From: Pseudomonas paraversuta
Lineage (GTDB): Bacteria > Pseudomonadota > Gammaproteobacteria > Pseudomonadales > Pseudomonadaceae
Assembly (NCBI RefSeq): GCF_904063065.1
Contig: NZ_CAJFCL010000005.1
Coordinates: 248,001 to 312,000, forward strand
DNA: 64,000 bases
Direction: 5' to 3'
Part shown: piece after piece, positions 11,301 through 19,645 of the stretch
How positions within the stretch are numbered: the first letter of the stretch is position 1
How the letters are laid out: each line of letters begins with the position of its first letter
The notes under the pieces: model-generated
Databases searched by the model: none
What the model was told of the DNA's origin: nothing
What the model saw: the letters and a program-made list of their open reading frames with translations, nothing else
Translations under genes and position numbers: made by a program

Positions 11301-12854
11301 ATGTCTGCTCCCAATGCCAGCGTGGTCCTGTCAGTCAGCGGGATCGGCAAAACCTATACACAACCCGTTTTGACGGGCATCGATCTGGCGTTGTATCGCG
11401 GTGAAGTGCTGGCCTTGACGGGCGAAAATGGCGCCGGAAAAAGCACGCTGTCAAAAGTCATCGCCGGTCTGGAGTTACCGACCCAGGGGCAGATGCAATT
11501 CAATGGCCATGCCTACACGCCAGGCAGTCGTTCAGAGGCTGAGCGACAGGGGGTGCGTATGGTCATGCAGGAGCTCAATCTGCTCCCCACCCTGACCGTG
11601 GCCGAGAACCTGTTTCTGGATAATCTGCCCGGCCACCTGGGCTGGATCAATCGCAGGCAATTGCGCAAGTCCGCCATTGAAGCAATGGCCCAGGTAGGCC
11701 TGGAGTCCATAGACCCTGACACATTGGTCGGCGATCTTGGCATTGGTCACCAGCAAATGGTGGAAATCGCCCGTAATTTGATTGGCGATTGCCATGTGCT
11801 GATCCTGGATGAGCCGACGGCCATGCTGACGGCCCGTGAAGTCGAGATGCTGTTTGTTCAGATCGAGCGGCTTCAGGCTCGCGGCGTGGCAATTATTTAC
11901 ATCTCCCATCGGCTGGAAGAGCTGGCGCGGGTGGCGCAGCGCATTGCTGTGCTGCGTGATGGCAGCCTGGTGTGTGTTGAGCCGATAGCCAACTACAGCA
12001 GCGAGCAATTGGTCCATCTGATGGTAGGGCGCGAACTGGGCGATGCATTGGAGCTCGGGACGCGCCAGTTGGGTGAGACGGCGCTCAGGGTCTCGGCGCT
12101 GGGTCGGTCAGACAAGGTGCGGGATGTCTCATTTGAAGTCAGAAAGGGCGAAATATTTGGCATTTCAGGTTTGATCGGAGCCGGGCGGACCGAGCTCTTG
12201 CGGTTGATCTACGGTGCTGATCTGGCAGATAGCGGCACCGTTGCAGTCGGGTCCCCGCTGCAGGTGGTCAAGATCCGTTCGCCGGCGCAGGCCGTCAAAC
12301 AAGGGATCGCCCTGATTACCGAAGACCGCAAAGGTGAGGGCCTGCTATTGACCCAGTCGATCAGTGCCAACATAGGCTTGGGCAATATGCACCGGGTTTC
12401 CAGTCTGGGGCTGGTGAGCGGTGTGCAGGAGGCTGCGCTGGCGCAACGCCAGATCGACGCGATGGGCATCCGCAGTTCAGGACCCGGGCAGGTGGTGTCG
12501 CAACTTTCCGGCGGTAACCAGCAGAAGGTGGTCATCGGCCGCTGGCTGGAACGCGACTGTACGGTTTTGCTGTTTGATGAGCCCACCCGTGGCATCGATA
12601 TCGGTGCCAAGTTTGATATCTACCGTCTGCTTGGTGAACTGACCCGTCAGGGCAGGGCGCTGGTGGTGGTATCGAGTGACCTGCGTGAACTGATGTTGAT
12701 CTGTGATCGTATCGGTGTGCTGTCAGCAGGGCGCCTGATAGAAACGTTCGAGCGTAACAACTGGAGTCAGGAGCAGCTGCTGGCAGCCGCTTTTGCAGGT
12801 TATCAAACACGAGATGCGTTGCTCGCAGAAGCAACGCCAAAGGAAGCCTCATGA
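11301..12854 (+). CDS. rbsA: Ribose ABC transporter, ATP-binding protein
   Basis: 517 aa with two ABC ATPase domains, as usual for sugar importers of this class. First domain: Walker A GENGAGKST near residue 40, signature DLGIGHQQMVEIARN and Walker B HVLILDEPTAML. Second domain: GLIGAGRTELLR, signature LSGGNQQKVVIGRW and VLLFDEPTRGID. The first-domain signature is degenerate, as is common in RbsA. It overlaps rbsC by 4 nt. Confidence 0.96.
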   Translation: MSAPNASVVLSVSGIGKTYTQPVLTGIDLALYRGEVLALTGENGAGKSTLSKVIAGLELPTQGQMQFNGHAYTPGSRSEAERQGVRMVMQELNLLPTLTVAENLFLDNLPGHLGWINRRQLRKSAIEAMAQVGLESIDPDTLVGDLGIGHQQMVEIARNLIGDCHVLILDEPTAMLTAREVEMLFVQIERLQARGVAIIYISHRLEELARVAQRIAVLRDGSLVCVEPIANYSSEQLVHLMVGRELGDALELGTRQLGETALRVSALGRSDKVRDVSFEVRKGEIFGISGLIGAGRTELLRLIYGADLADSGTVAVGSPLQVVKIRSPAQAVKQGIALITEDRKGEGLLLTQSISANIGLGNMHRVSSLGLVSGVQEAALAQRQIDAMGIRSSGPGQVVSQLSGGNQQKVVIGRWLERDCTVLLFDEPTRGIDIGAKFDIYRLLGELTRQGRALVVVSSDLRELMLICDRIGVLSAGRLIETFERNNWSQEQLLAAAFAGYQTRDALLAEATPKEAS

Positions 12855-13828
12855 AGTCCACCGCCGCCGTGCAAAAAAGTGCACGCAACTATTACGGAAC
12901 CGGCACTTATCTGGGGCTGGCTGGCGCCTTGCTGGCCATGATTGTGCTGTTCTCAAGTCTTAGCGATCACTTCTTTTCCTACGACACGTTGAGCACGCTG
13001 GCCAATCAGATTCCGGACTTGATGGTGCTGTCTGTCGGGATGACGTTTGTATTGATCATTGGTGGAATCGACCTGTCGGTAGGGTCGGTACTGGCATTGG
13101 CGGCGTCAGCGGTCAGTGTGGCAATTCTGGGGTGGGGCTGGGGCATTTTGCCTGCGGCTTTGCTGGGCATGGCTTGTGCTGCGCTGGCAGGTACGATCAC
13201 GGGGTCGATCAGTGTCGCCTGGCGAATTCCTTCCTTTATTGTTTCATTGGGCGTTCTGGAAATGGCCCGGGGCGCGGCCTATCAAATGACGGGCTCACGT
13301 ACGGCCTACATAGGCGATGCTTTCGCCTGGTTGTCGAACCCGATTGCATTTGGCATTTCGCCTTCTTTCATCATTGCGTTGCTGATCATTGTCGTGGCTC
13401 AGGCGGTGCTGACGCGTACGGTGTTTGGCCGTTATCTGATCGGGATCGGCACTAACGAGGAAGCCGTTCGCCTGTCCGGTATCAATCCTAAACCGTACAA
13501 GATCCTGGTCTTCAGCTTGATGGGATTGCTTGCAGGCGTAGCTGCGTTGTTTCAGATATCGCGCCTGGAAGCCGCAGACCCCAATGCGGGGTCGGGGCTT
13601 GAGTTGCAGGTTATTGCTGCGGTGGTGATTGGGGGAACGAGTTTGATGGGCGGGCGCGGCTCCGTCATCAGCACTTTTTTTGGGGTGCTGATCATTTCGG
13701 TATTGGCCGCGGGGCTGGCTCAAATCGGCGCAACCGAGCCGACAAAGCGTATTATTACCGGTGCTGTCATAGTGATGGCAGTGGTCCTGGATACTTACCG
13801 CAGTCAACGTGCACGGCGACGGAACTGA
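12851..13828 (+). CDS. rbsC: Ribose ABC transporter, permease
   Basis: 325 aa inner-membrane permease with about ten hydrophobic segments. The conserved permease signature GGIDLSVGSVLALAA is present near residue 70. The end of the protein (VIGGTSLMGGRGSVISTFFGVLII) is typical of RbsC/XylH-type permeases. The ATG overlaps the rbsA stop. Confidence 0.95.
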   Translation: MKSTAAVQKSARNYYGTGTYLGLAGALLAMIVLFSSLSDHFFSYDTLSTLANQIPDLMVLSVGMTFVLIIGGIDLSVGSVLALAASAVSVAILGWGWGILPAALLGMACAALAGTITGSISVAWRIPSFIVSLGVLEMARGAAYQMTGSRTAYIGDAFAWLSNPIAFGISPSFIIALLIIVVAQAVLTRTVFGRYLIGIGTNEEAVRLSGINPKPYKILVFSLMGLLAGVAALFQISRLEAADPNAGSGLELQVIAAVVIGGTSLMGGRGSVISTFFGVLIISVLAAGLAQIGATEPTKRIITGAVIVMAVVLDTYRSQRARRRN

Positions 13829-13831
13829 ATA

Positions 13832-14866
13832 ATGGCAACCATTAAAGATGTCGCTGCTATGGCCGGCATTTCTTACACCACGGTTTCACATGTCCTGAAC
13901 AAAACGCGCCCGGTGAGTGAGCCGGTGCGTTTGAAGGTGGAGGAGGCCATTGCGCGTCTTGATTATGTGCCCAGTGCTGTCGCGCGCTCCTTGAAGGCCA
14001 AGACCACTGCGACTATCGGGTTGCTGGTGGCCAACAGCCTGAACCCGTACTTCGCCGAGTTGGCGCGAGGTATCGAAGACTATTGCGAGCGCAACAATTA
14101 CTGCGTCATTTTGTGCAACTGCGACGATGATCCTGACAAGCAGCGCAATTATCTGCGGGTATTGCTTGAGAAGCGCGTGGATGGGCTGGTTGTGGCCTCG
14201 GCCGGTGGAGACCTCGGGCTGGCGAGCGGCCTGGTCGGTGTACGAACGCCCATGGTCATTGTCGATCGCAATCTCGAAGGTATCGATGCCGATCTGGTGC
14301 GGATCGATCACGAGCTGGGGGCCTATCTGGCCACCCGTCATTTACTCGATCTGGGGCACAGGGCCATTGCCTGTATTGGTGGCCCTGCAATCACCCGTGT
14401 GGCGCAGCTACGTACTGCCGGTTATCTGCGGGCGTTGGCAGAAGCCGGAATTTCAGCGCCCGGGGCCTGGATGATCGAGAGTGATTTCAGCAGTGTCGGG
14501 GGTTATCAGGCGGCTGTCAGGCTGCTGGAAAACGACCGGCCTTCGGCTATTTTCGCCTGCAACGACATGATGGGTATCGGCGTTTTGCGGGCTGCTGCCG
14601 AGCGCAATATTCGAGTACCGGACCAGCTGTCAGTCATAGGCTTTGATGATGTGCAGATGAGTCGCTACGTCTACCCGGCGCTGACGACCGTCGGCCAGTC
14701 GATTTTGCAACTGGGTGAAATGGCAGCGCAGTTATTGTTGCGTCGTATTGCATCGCCCGGGCGGGCGGTGGAGCAGCGAATTGTGACGCCAAGTATCGTG
14801 TTGCGAGAGTCGACAGCAGCCTATGTCGGGGCGCCGGTGCAACCCTCCTGCAAATCCAATGGATGA
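13832..14866 (+). CDS. rbsR: LacI-family ribose operon regulator
   Basis: 344 aa. N-terminal LacI helix-turn-helix (MATIKDVAAMAGISYTTVSHVLN) and hinge helix (VARSLKAKTT), then a periplasmic-binding-protein-like effector domain ending in GFDDVQMSRYVYPALTTVGQ. It likely represses the operon from the palindrome at 10175-10186 and is released by ribose. It is encoded inside the operon, giving autoregulation. Confidence 0.93.
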   Translation: MATIKDVAAMAGISYTTVSHVLNKTRPVSEPVRLKVEEAIARLDYVPSAVARSLKAKTTATIGLLVANSLNPYFAELARGIEDYCERNNYCVILCNCDDDPDKQRNYLRVLLEKRVDGLVVASAGGDLGLASGLVGVRTPMVIVDRNLEGIDADLVRIDHELGAYLATRHLLDLGHRAIACIGGPAITRVAQLRTAGYLRALAEAGISAPGAWMIESDFSSVGGYQAAVRLLENDRPSAIFACNDMMGIGVLRAAAERNIRVPDQLSVIGFDDVQMSRYVYPALTTVGQSILQLGEMAAQLLLRRIASPGRAVEQRIVTPSIVLRESTAAYVGAPVQPSCKSNG

Positions 14867-14876
14867 GTGTCGATAC

Positions 14877-15797
14877 ATGCAAGCAAATGTAGTGGTGGTT
14901 GGCAGCCTCAATATGGACCTGGTCACCCGTGCAGAGCGCCTGCCGCGTCCGGGTGAAACAGTTTTCGGGCAGGCCTTTGGCACCGTCCATGGCGGCAAGG
15001 GCGCGAACCAGGCGGTGGCGGCAGCGCGTCTGGGTGCAAGCGTGGCAATGGTCGGGTGCGTAGGCACCGATGCGTACGGCGTGCAACTGCGTGAGGGGCT
15101 GGAGGCCGAGGGCATCGACTGTCAGGCGGTGCGTACTGTGGCGCAGGGTGCGAGTGGTGTCGCGCTGATCGTGGTGGATACCGACAGTCAGAACACCATA
15201 GTGGTGGTGCCGGGTGCCAATGGCTGTCTCGACGCTCAAGACATCATGACGGTTGACGGCATGCTGCAAGGGGCGAAGGTCATTATTTGCCAGCTTGAGG
15301 TGCCGATGGATACGGTCGGTCATGTCCTCAAGCGCGGGCGTGAACTGGATAAAATTGTCGTCCTCAATCCAGCTCCCGCCAGCGGGCCGTTACCGGTGCA
15401 ATGGTATGCACTGGTTGATTACTTGATCCCGAATGAAAGTGAGGCCCGGGCACTCAGCGGGGTGCCAGTCGACTCCCTTGAGTCCGCAGAATTGGCTGCG
15501 CGCAGCCTGATGGCACTAGGGGCGAGCAACATCATTGTGACGCTGGGGTCGCAAGGTGCATTGCTGGTCAGTGCGCAGCGGGTCGTGCACTTTGCAGCCC
15601 CCAAGGTAGAAGCTGTTGATGCAACTGCCGCCGGTGACACCTTTGTAGGTGCCTTTTCGGCCGCGCTGGCCGCAGGCAAAGGGGAGGACGATGCGATCCG
15701 CTTTGCCCAGACCGCGGCCGCCTTGTCAGTGACCCGTGCAGGTGCGCAGCCCTCTATTCCCGGGTTGCAGGATATAAAGGACTTTGCCTCGTCATGA
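14877..15797 (+). CDS. rbsK: Ribokinase
   Basis: 306 aa PfkB-family kinase that makes ribose 5-phosphate from ribose and ATP. Visible motifs: N-terminal [23 protein letters not shown], then [15 protein letters not shown], and the C-terminal catalytic [17 protein letters not shown] with the base Asp. The start [12 protein letters not shown] is 10 nt after the rbsR stop. Confidence 0.95.
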   Translation: MQANVVVVGSLNMDLVTRAERLPRPGETVFGQAFGTVHGGKGANQAVAAARLGASVAMVGCVGTDAYGVQLREGLEAEGIDCQAVRTVAQGASGVALIVVDTDSQNTIVVVPGANGCLDAQDIMTVDGMLQGAKVIICQLEVPMDTVGHVLKRGRELDKIVVLNPAPASGPLPVQWYALVDYLIPNESEARALSGVPVDSLESAELAARSLMALGASNIIVTLGSQGALLVSAQRVVHFAAPKVEAVDATAAGDTFVGAFSAALAAGKGEDDAIRFAQTAAALSVTRAGAQPSIPGLQDIKDFASS

Positions 15798-16198
15798 AGA
15801 AAACACCTTTGCTCAACATCGCGCTCTCCCGGGCTATTGCCTCGCTGGGGCATGGTGACATCGTCATTATTGCTGACGCCGGTTTGCCAGTGCCCAAGGG
15901 CGTTGATCTGATTGATCTGGCGCTGACGCAGGGGGTGCCGGATTTTTGCAGTACGCTGAGCACGGTGCTCAGTGAGATGCAGGTGCAAAGTCATGTGCTG
16001 GCGCACGAGCTGCTGCTAGCGCCTTGCCCGGCATTGTCAGGCATCGATCTGCACAACAGTCGGGGCGATTTGGGGGGCAGGAATTTGCTCGCTCACAGTG
16101 AGTTCAAGGAGTTATGCCAGCAAGCAAAAGTGATTGTTCGTACGGGAGAGTGTCGTCCTTACAGCAACATCGCTTTGATCGCAGGGGTTACTTTTTAA
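15794..16198 (+). CDS. rbsD: D-ribose pyranase
   Basis: 134 aa, converts beta-pyranose to beta-furanose ribose, the form used by the kinase. The conserved His of the family lies in [23 protein letters not shown], and the C-terminal [18 protein letters not shown] is diagnostic. ATGA overlap with rbsK. Confidence 0.95.
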   Translation: MKKTPLLNIALSRAIASLGHGDIVIIADAGLPVPKGVDLIDLALTQGVPDFCSTLSTVLSEMQVQSHVLAHELLLAPCPALSGIDLHNSRGDLGGRNLLAHSEFKELCQQAKVIVRTGECRPYSNIALIAGVTF

Positions 16199-16220
16199 AA
16201 AATCATACAAGGAGTTAGTC

Positions 16221-17249
16221 ATGTCGCGTTTTATGCAAATTTTTCATCATCTGATCAGGAGTGTCTTGTTTTTGTCCGTTCTCAGTATTTCTAGTGTTCA
16301 AGCTGCCGACAAAATTGATCTGATCATCGACACCGACCCCGGAGCTGATGACGTCGTTGCATTGCTGTTGGCGCTGGCCTCGCCCGAGCAGCTCAATGTG
16401 CTGGGGATTACCACTGTGGCGGGTAACGTTCGCCTGGACAAAACTTCGCGCAATGCACGTCTTGCCCGGGAGTGGGCTGGTCGTGAAGAGGTTCCCGTCT
16501 ATGCCGGGGCTCCAAAACCCCTGGTGCGCACGCCTATCTACGCCGAGAACATTCATGGTCAGGAAGGTGTTACGGGTGTTCCGGTGCACGAGCCTGCGAA
16601 AGGGCTTGAGCAGGCCAATGCAGTCAACTACCTGATCGATACGTTACGCGCAGCCAGGCCTGGCAGTGTCACTATTGCCATGCTCGGGCCACAAACCAAC
16701 CTGGCGCTGGCCTTGATTCAGGCGCCTGATATCACCAAGGGCATCAAGGAGGTCGTGGTCATGGGCGGTGCTCATTTCAACGGCGGCAATATCACTCCTG
16801 TAGCCGAGTTCAATATCTACGCCGATCCCCATGCGGCAGACGTGGTGCTGAAAAGTGGCGTCAAGCTGGTTTATGTCCCGCTTGATGTGACGCACAAGAT
16901 CCTGACCAGCGACCAACGCCTGAAACAAATTGCTTCGCTGGGCAATACGGCCGGCAAATTGGTTGGCGATATTTTGAATGAGTACGTGAAGAACGATATG
17001 GCGCATTACGGACTGCCAGGAGGTCCGGTACACGATGCCAGTGTGATTGCCTATCTGCTCAAGCCCGAGCTGTTTTCCGGGCGAGAGGTTAATTTGGTCG
17101 TCGATACCCGCGAAGGCCCAACCTTCGGTCAAACAATTGCAGACTGGTATGACACGTTAAAACAGCCAAAAAACGCTTTTTGGGTTGAGAACGGCGACGC
17201 CCAAGGCTTTTTTGATTTGCTGACTGCGCGCCTGGGGCGGCTGAACTGA
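16221..17249 (+). CDS. Exported nucleoside hydrolase (IUNH family)
   Basis: 342 aa. N-terminal signal peptide ends SISSVQA. Inosine/uridine-preferring nucleoside hydrolase domain: the calcium-binding IIDTDPGADDVVALLLAL cluster, then VVMGGAHFNGGNITPVAEFNIYADPHAA and the active-site His in GGPVHDASVIAYLL. It splits nucleosides to base and ribose. Most relatives are cytoplasmic. Export fits the upstream ribose importer, so periplasmic nucleosides could feed the rbs pathway. It follows rbsD by 22 nt with a good shine-dalgarno. Confidence 0.9.
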   Translation: MSRFMQIFHHLIRSVLFLSVLSISSVQAADKIDLIIDTDPGADDVVALLLALASPEQLNVLGITTVAGNVRLDKTSRNARLAREWAGREEVPVYAGAPKPLVRTPIYAENIHGQEGVTGVPVHEPAKGLEQANAVNYLIDTLRAARPGSVTIAMLGPQTNLALALIQAPDITKGIKEVVVMGGAHFNGGNITPVAEFNIYADPHAADVVLKSGVKLVYVPLDVTHKILTSDQRLKQIASLGNTAGKLVGDILNEYVKNDMAHYGLPGGPVHDASVIAYLLKPELFSGREVNLVVDTREGPTFGQTIADWYDTLKQPKNAFWVENGDAQGFFDLLTARLGRLN

Positions 17250-17266
17250 CTTGAGCCTGTGTCGGC

Positions 17267-17467
17267 TTATGTCACTTTCGTAAAGTCGGGGTCTTTGTAC
17301 TTTTCGAAAATTTGGCTGACAAAGGCTTTGGCCGACTCGGTGCCGAGCTCTTTGACTAACAGGTCGATACCGATGATGGCCAGCTCTTCCGGGCTTCCAG
17401 GGCTATAGGAGCACTGTCCTTGAGGCCATTTGGCTTTGATGTCTGCATCGATGGTGACTGTTGTCAT
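17267..17467 (-). CDS. Small conserved hypothetical protein
   Basis: 66 aa, soluble, no signal peptide or membrane segment (SPGSPEELAIIGIDLLVKELG; AFVSQIFEKYKDPDF). It is convergent with the nucleoside hydrolase. I do not recognise a function. Confidence 0.6.
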   Translation of the reverse strand: MTTVTIDADIKAKWPQGQCSYSPGSPEELAIIGIDLLVKELGTESAKAFVSQIFEKYKDPDFTKVT

Positions 17468-17629
17468 GGGTATCTCAAGAGGGGGGTGGGAAACGCGATT
17501 TTAGCAAAAAGCCATGCTGATGCTATCTGGGGCTCAAAGTTAAGCATGATCCGCAGCTTTTGGCGCTTCAACTTTCGCATGTGATCGGTGTGCGTGCCAC
17601 ACTCGGGATTTTGAGGGCGGAACCTGCAC

Positions 17630-17935
17630 ATGCAAATTGATTTGAACGACCCTGAGGCGCTGACGGTTGATGCGGTCCGCAGGTTGTTGGCCTCGGCCAG
17701 TGACGATGTACATACTCAGTTACGCGTGACTAAGGCAGGCATTGCCTATATTTCGTCAAGTGTCGTAGGTGGCACAGACATCGACGAGCTACTTTTCAGG
17801 CTTGAAACCTGGGCCGCGGGATCGGGGTATGTCGGGAAGATAGCTGCAAGCGATGAGGTCTGGGTGATGCAGATCCACAACGCCCTGAAGGACAACTGGC
17901 CGCGCCCCCCTTTTGATTACATTGATGTTTACTAG
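17630..17935 (+). CDS. Hypothetical protein
   Basis: 101 aa, soluble (DLNDPEALTVDAVRRLLASASDDVHTQLRV; GGTDIDELLFRLETW). There is no family I can name. It stands alone between opposite-strand and plus-strand small genes. Codon use fits Pseudomonas coding sequence. Confidence 0.65.
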   Translation: MQIDLNDPEALTVDAVRRLLASASDDVHTQLRVTKAGIAYISSSVVGGTDIDELLFRLETWAAGSGYVGKIAASDEVWVMQIHNALKDNWPRPPFDYIDVY

Positions 17936-18095
17936 CGGGTGTACACATTCCGTCACTATTAGGTCTGTGCACTTGTTTTTCGCTCGGGCAATATCTTGTG
18001 CCCTGCGGTTAATGTTTTTTACCGTGAGACTCTGTGCAACCTATCTGCGGAATTACTGTCGCAAAGGTTTCGACTATTTATCTTAAGGAGGCTTC

Positions 18096-18404
18096 ATGTC
18101 TTGGAAGCTAGTGACATTGGGTTCGTTGTTGGCGGTTGTAGCGCTGTCTGGCTGTAGCACGCCGGGCACAGCAAAAGAGCCTGTCGCCGAGGCGAACAGT
18201 GGTCGTTGCGATGCTAAGGCAGCTGCATTTGTGATCGGCCAGAAGGCGTCGCCAGGGCTGCTGGAGCAGGCTCGTGTCAAGGCCGGCGCGCAGAATGCAC
18301 GGATCTTGTTGCCACACGACATCATGACGCTTGAGTACCGCTCTGACCGCTTGAATCTTAATGCAGATGACAACGCGATCATTACCCGCGTCAACTGCGG
18401 TTAA
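18096..18404 (+). CDS. Lipoprotein of the peptidase inhibitor I78 family
   Basis: 102 aa. Lipobox LSGC at residues 17-20. The mature part fits the I78 inhibitor family: GRCDAKAAAFVIGQ near the start, then ARILLPHDIMTLEYRSDRLNL and the terminal ITRVNCG with the paired Cys. It is probably an envelope-anchored serine protease inhibitor. Strong AAGGAGG before the start. Confidence 0.82.
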   Translation: MSWKLVTLGSLLAVVALSGCSTPGTAKEPVAEANSGRCDAKAAAFVIGQKASPGLLEQARVKAGAQNARILLPHDIMTLEYRSDRLNLNADDNAIITRVNCG

Positions 18405-18428
18405 GCACGTTTAGCGTTGGAGCAGGCA

Positions 18429-18461
18429 TAAAAAACCCCGTCACATGGACGGGGTTTTTTT
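18429..18461. terminator. Bidirectional terminator between I78 lipoprotein and csp
   Basis: Stem of AAAAACCCCGTC with GACGGGGTTTTT, with A-runs and T-runs on both sides, so it can stop transcripts from both convergent genes. Confidence 0.85.
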
Positions 18462-18474
18462 GTTCGAAGGAGAT

Positions 18475-18687
18475 TTACTCCGGACGAACCTGCGCAGCTT
18501 GCATACCCTTTTGGCCTTTCTCAGCCACGAAGGAAACAGTCTGGCCTTCTTTCAGGCTTTTGAAACCGTCGCTTTCGATAGCTTTGAAGTGTACGAACAG
18601 GTCGTCACCGCCACCTTGAGGAGTGATGAAGCCGAAGCCTTTTTCATCGTTGAACCATTTTACGGTGCCGGTTTGGCGATTAGACAT
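18475..18687 (-). CDS. Cold-shock domain protein (CspA/CapB type)
   Basis: 70 aa, full-length CSD. RNP1 KGFGFI and RNP2 LFVHF are both intact. It binds single-stranded RNA/DNA and acts as an RNA chaperone. About 290 nt upstream of it is without a gene, which allows a long 5' leader as in cold-shock genes. Confidence 0.95.
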   Translation of the reverse strand: MSNRQTGTVKWFNDEKGFGFITPQGGGDDLFVHFKAIESDGFKSLKEGQTVSFVAEKGQKGMQAAQVRPE

Positions 18688-18979
18688 GGTGTATCTCCAA
18701 GAAACTTATATTTTCAGTAGTACTGTGCTGCTCAGGCCAACTGGGCACACCGAGCTATCATAGTCGAAATGTGCGGTTTGGGAGCCCCCCTGAGTGGCAG
18801 TTTGCATCATTGTTAGCATTTGTCTGGCGCTTGAAATGCCTTAAGTCCCCGTTTTATGGGGGTTTCATGGCTAAAGCAGCTTCGAAAAAAAGCAGTAAAG
18901 GATGCATTTTTTTTAGCAAAAAGACGTTTTATGGTCGCTTTTGCTCTGCTCAAGGCTTAAATCAGCCCCTGAACAGGCT
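18688..18979. other. Intergenic region upstream of csp
   Basis: 292 bp. It should hold the csp promoter and leader (minus strand). A short plus-strand frame at 18867 has a Lys-rich start but no shine-dalgarno or family match, so I did not call it. Confidence 0.4.
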
Positions 18980-19282
18980 CTATTTTGTTGCCCGGCAGGC
19001 CTGAATAGCATCCAGAGCCTTGGTCCGCAGCTCTACGCTCGGCATTTTTGTCTTGCTCATCAACTCTTTGATCTCGGCAGTCGAAAACTTCTCGGAAATT
19101 TTTTCTGCACCGCATGCGCAATGTTGCTGGGCGGTTTTCTGATCGACACTTTGGCTGGCCGCTGCAGTGCAATCCTTCATGTATGCCTCTTTTGCACCGG
19201 CGGGCCAATTATCGGCCTGGGCACTGAGGGGTAAGAGGAATGCCAGTGGTGCAACGAGGGCAAGCAGGTGAGTCAAGCGCAT
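18980..19282 (-). CDS. Small secreted protein
   Basis: 100 aa. Signal peptide MRLTHLLALVAPLAFLLPLSAQA. The mature part has four Cys (DCTAAASQSVDQKTAQQHCACGAEK and the terminal IQACRATK), which suggests disulfides. It is of unknown function and resembles small exported Pseudomonas proteins. AAGGAG lies 8 nt before the start. Confidence 0.75.
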   Translation of the reverse strand: MRLTHLLALVAPLAFLLPLSAQADNWPAGAKEAYMKDCTAAASQSVDQKTAQQHCACGAEKISEKFSTAEIKELMSKTKMPSVELRTKALDAIQACRATK

Positions 19283-19548
19283 GTGATTCTCCTTATAGGC
19301 GTTAAAGCTGTATTTGTTTCACTGAGTATCTGAGGGGATAGTGCAGCTCAAGTTCACCATTTTGCAAAAACCGCCTTATTGCTTTCAGTGAACAGCGGTG
19401 GAGAGGGCGGCGTTCATTCTTCTGTGCTAGCATGCCGCCCTTGGCGTTTTTCTGTTGTTGTGTGCTCCCGAGCCGCGAAGCAGAGCCATTAACCTATTTT
19501 ATTTGAACTCCAGTCACTCTGGTTCGGTTTACGGTTGGCCGCAAGGCT

Positions 19549-19567
19549 CCTGCCACTGTGAGGCAGG
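19549..19567 (+). promoter_or_regulatory. thrS leader stem-loop 1, Thr anticodon (UGU) mimic
   Basis: Stem CCTGCC/GGCAGG with a 7-nt loop ACTGTGA. If read as an anticodon loop (positions 32-38), positions 34-36 are UGU, a threonine anticodon. It lies 79 nt before the thrS start. See the matching element at 19606. Confidence 0.6.
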
Positions 19568-19605
19568 CATACCTCCGAATCGCGTACTGGCTCATCCCAA
19601 CCCAC

Positions 19606-19626
19606 GTGACCTTTGGTAGGGGTCAC
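19606..19626 (+). promoter_or_regulatory. thrS leader stem-loop 2, Thr anticodon (GGU) mimic near the RBS
   Basis: Stem GTGACCT/GGGTCAC (7 bp including one GU) with a 7-nt loop TTGGTAG. Positions 34-36 of the loop are GGU, a threonine anticodon. The stem ends 4 nt before the shine-dalgarno AGGAGAGGAG. In E. coli, ThrRS represses its own mRNA by binding anticodon-arm-like leader stem-loops that compete with the ribosome. The layout here fits that control. Confidence 0.7.
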
Positions 19627-19645
19627 CACTAGGAGAGGAGGCGCC

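Noticed and set aside
18867..19001. Lys-rich plus-strand frame MAKAASKKSS
   Set aside because: No shine-dalgarno, and it runs into the antisense of a real secreted-protein gene.
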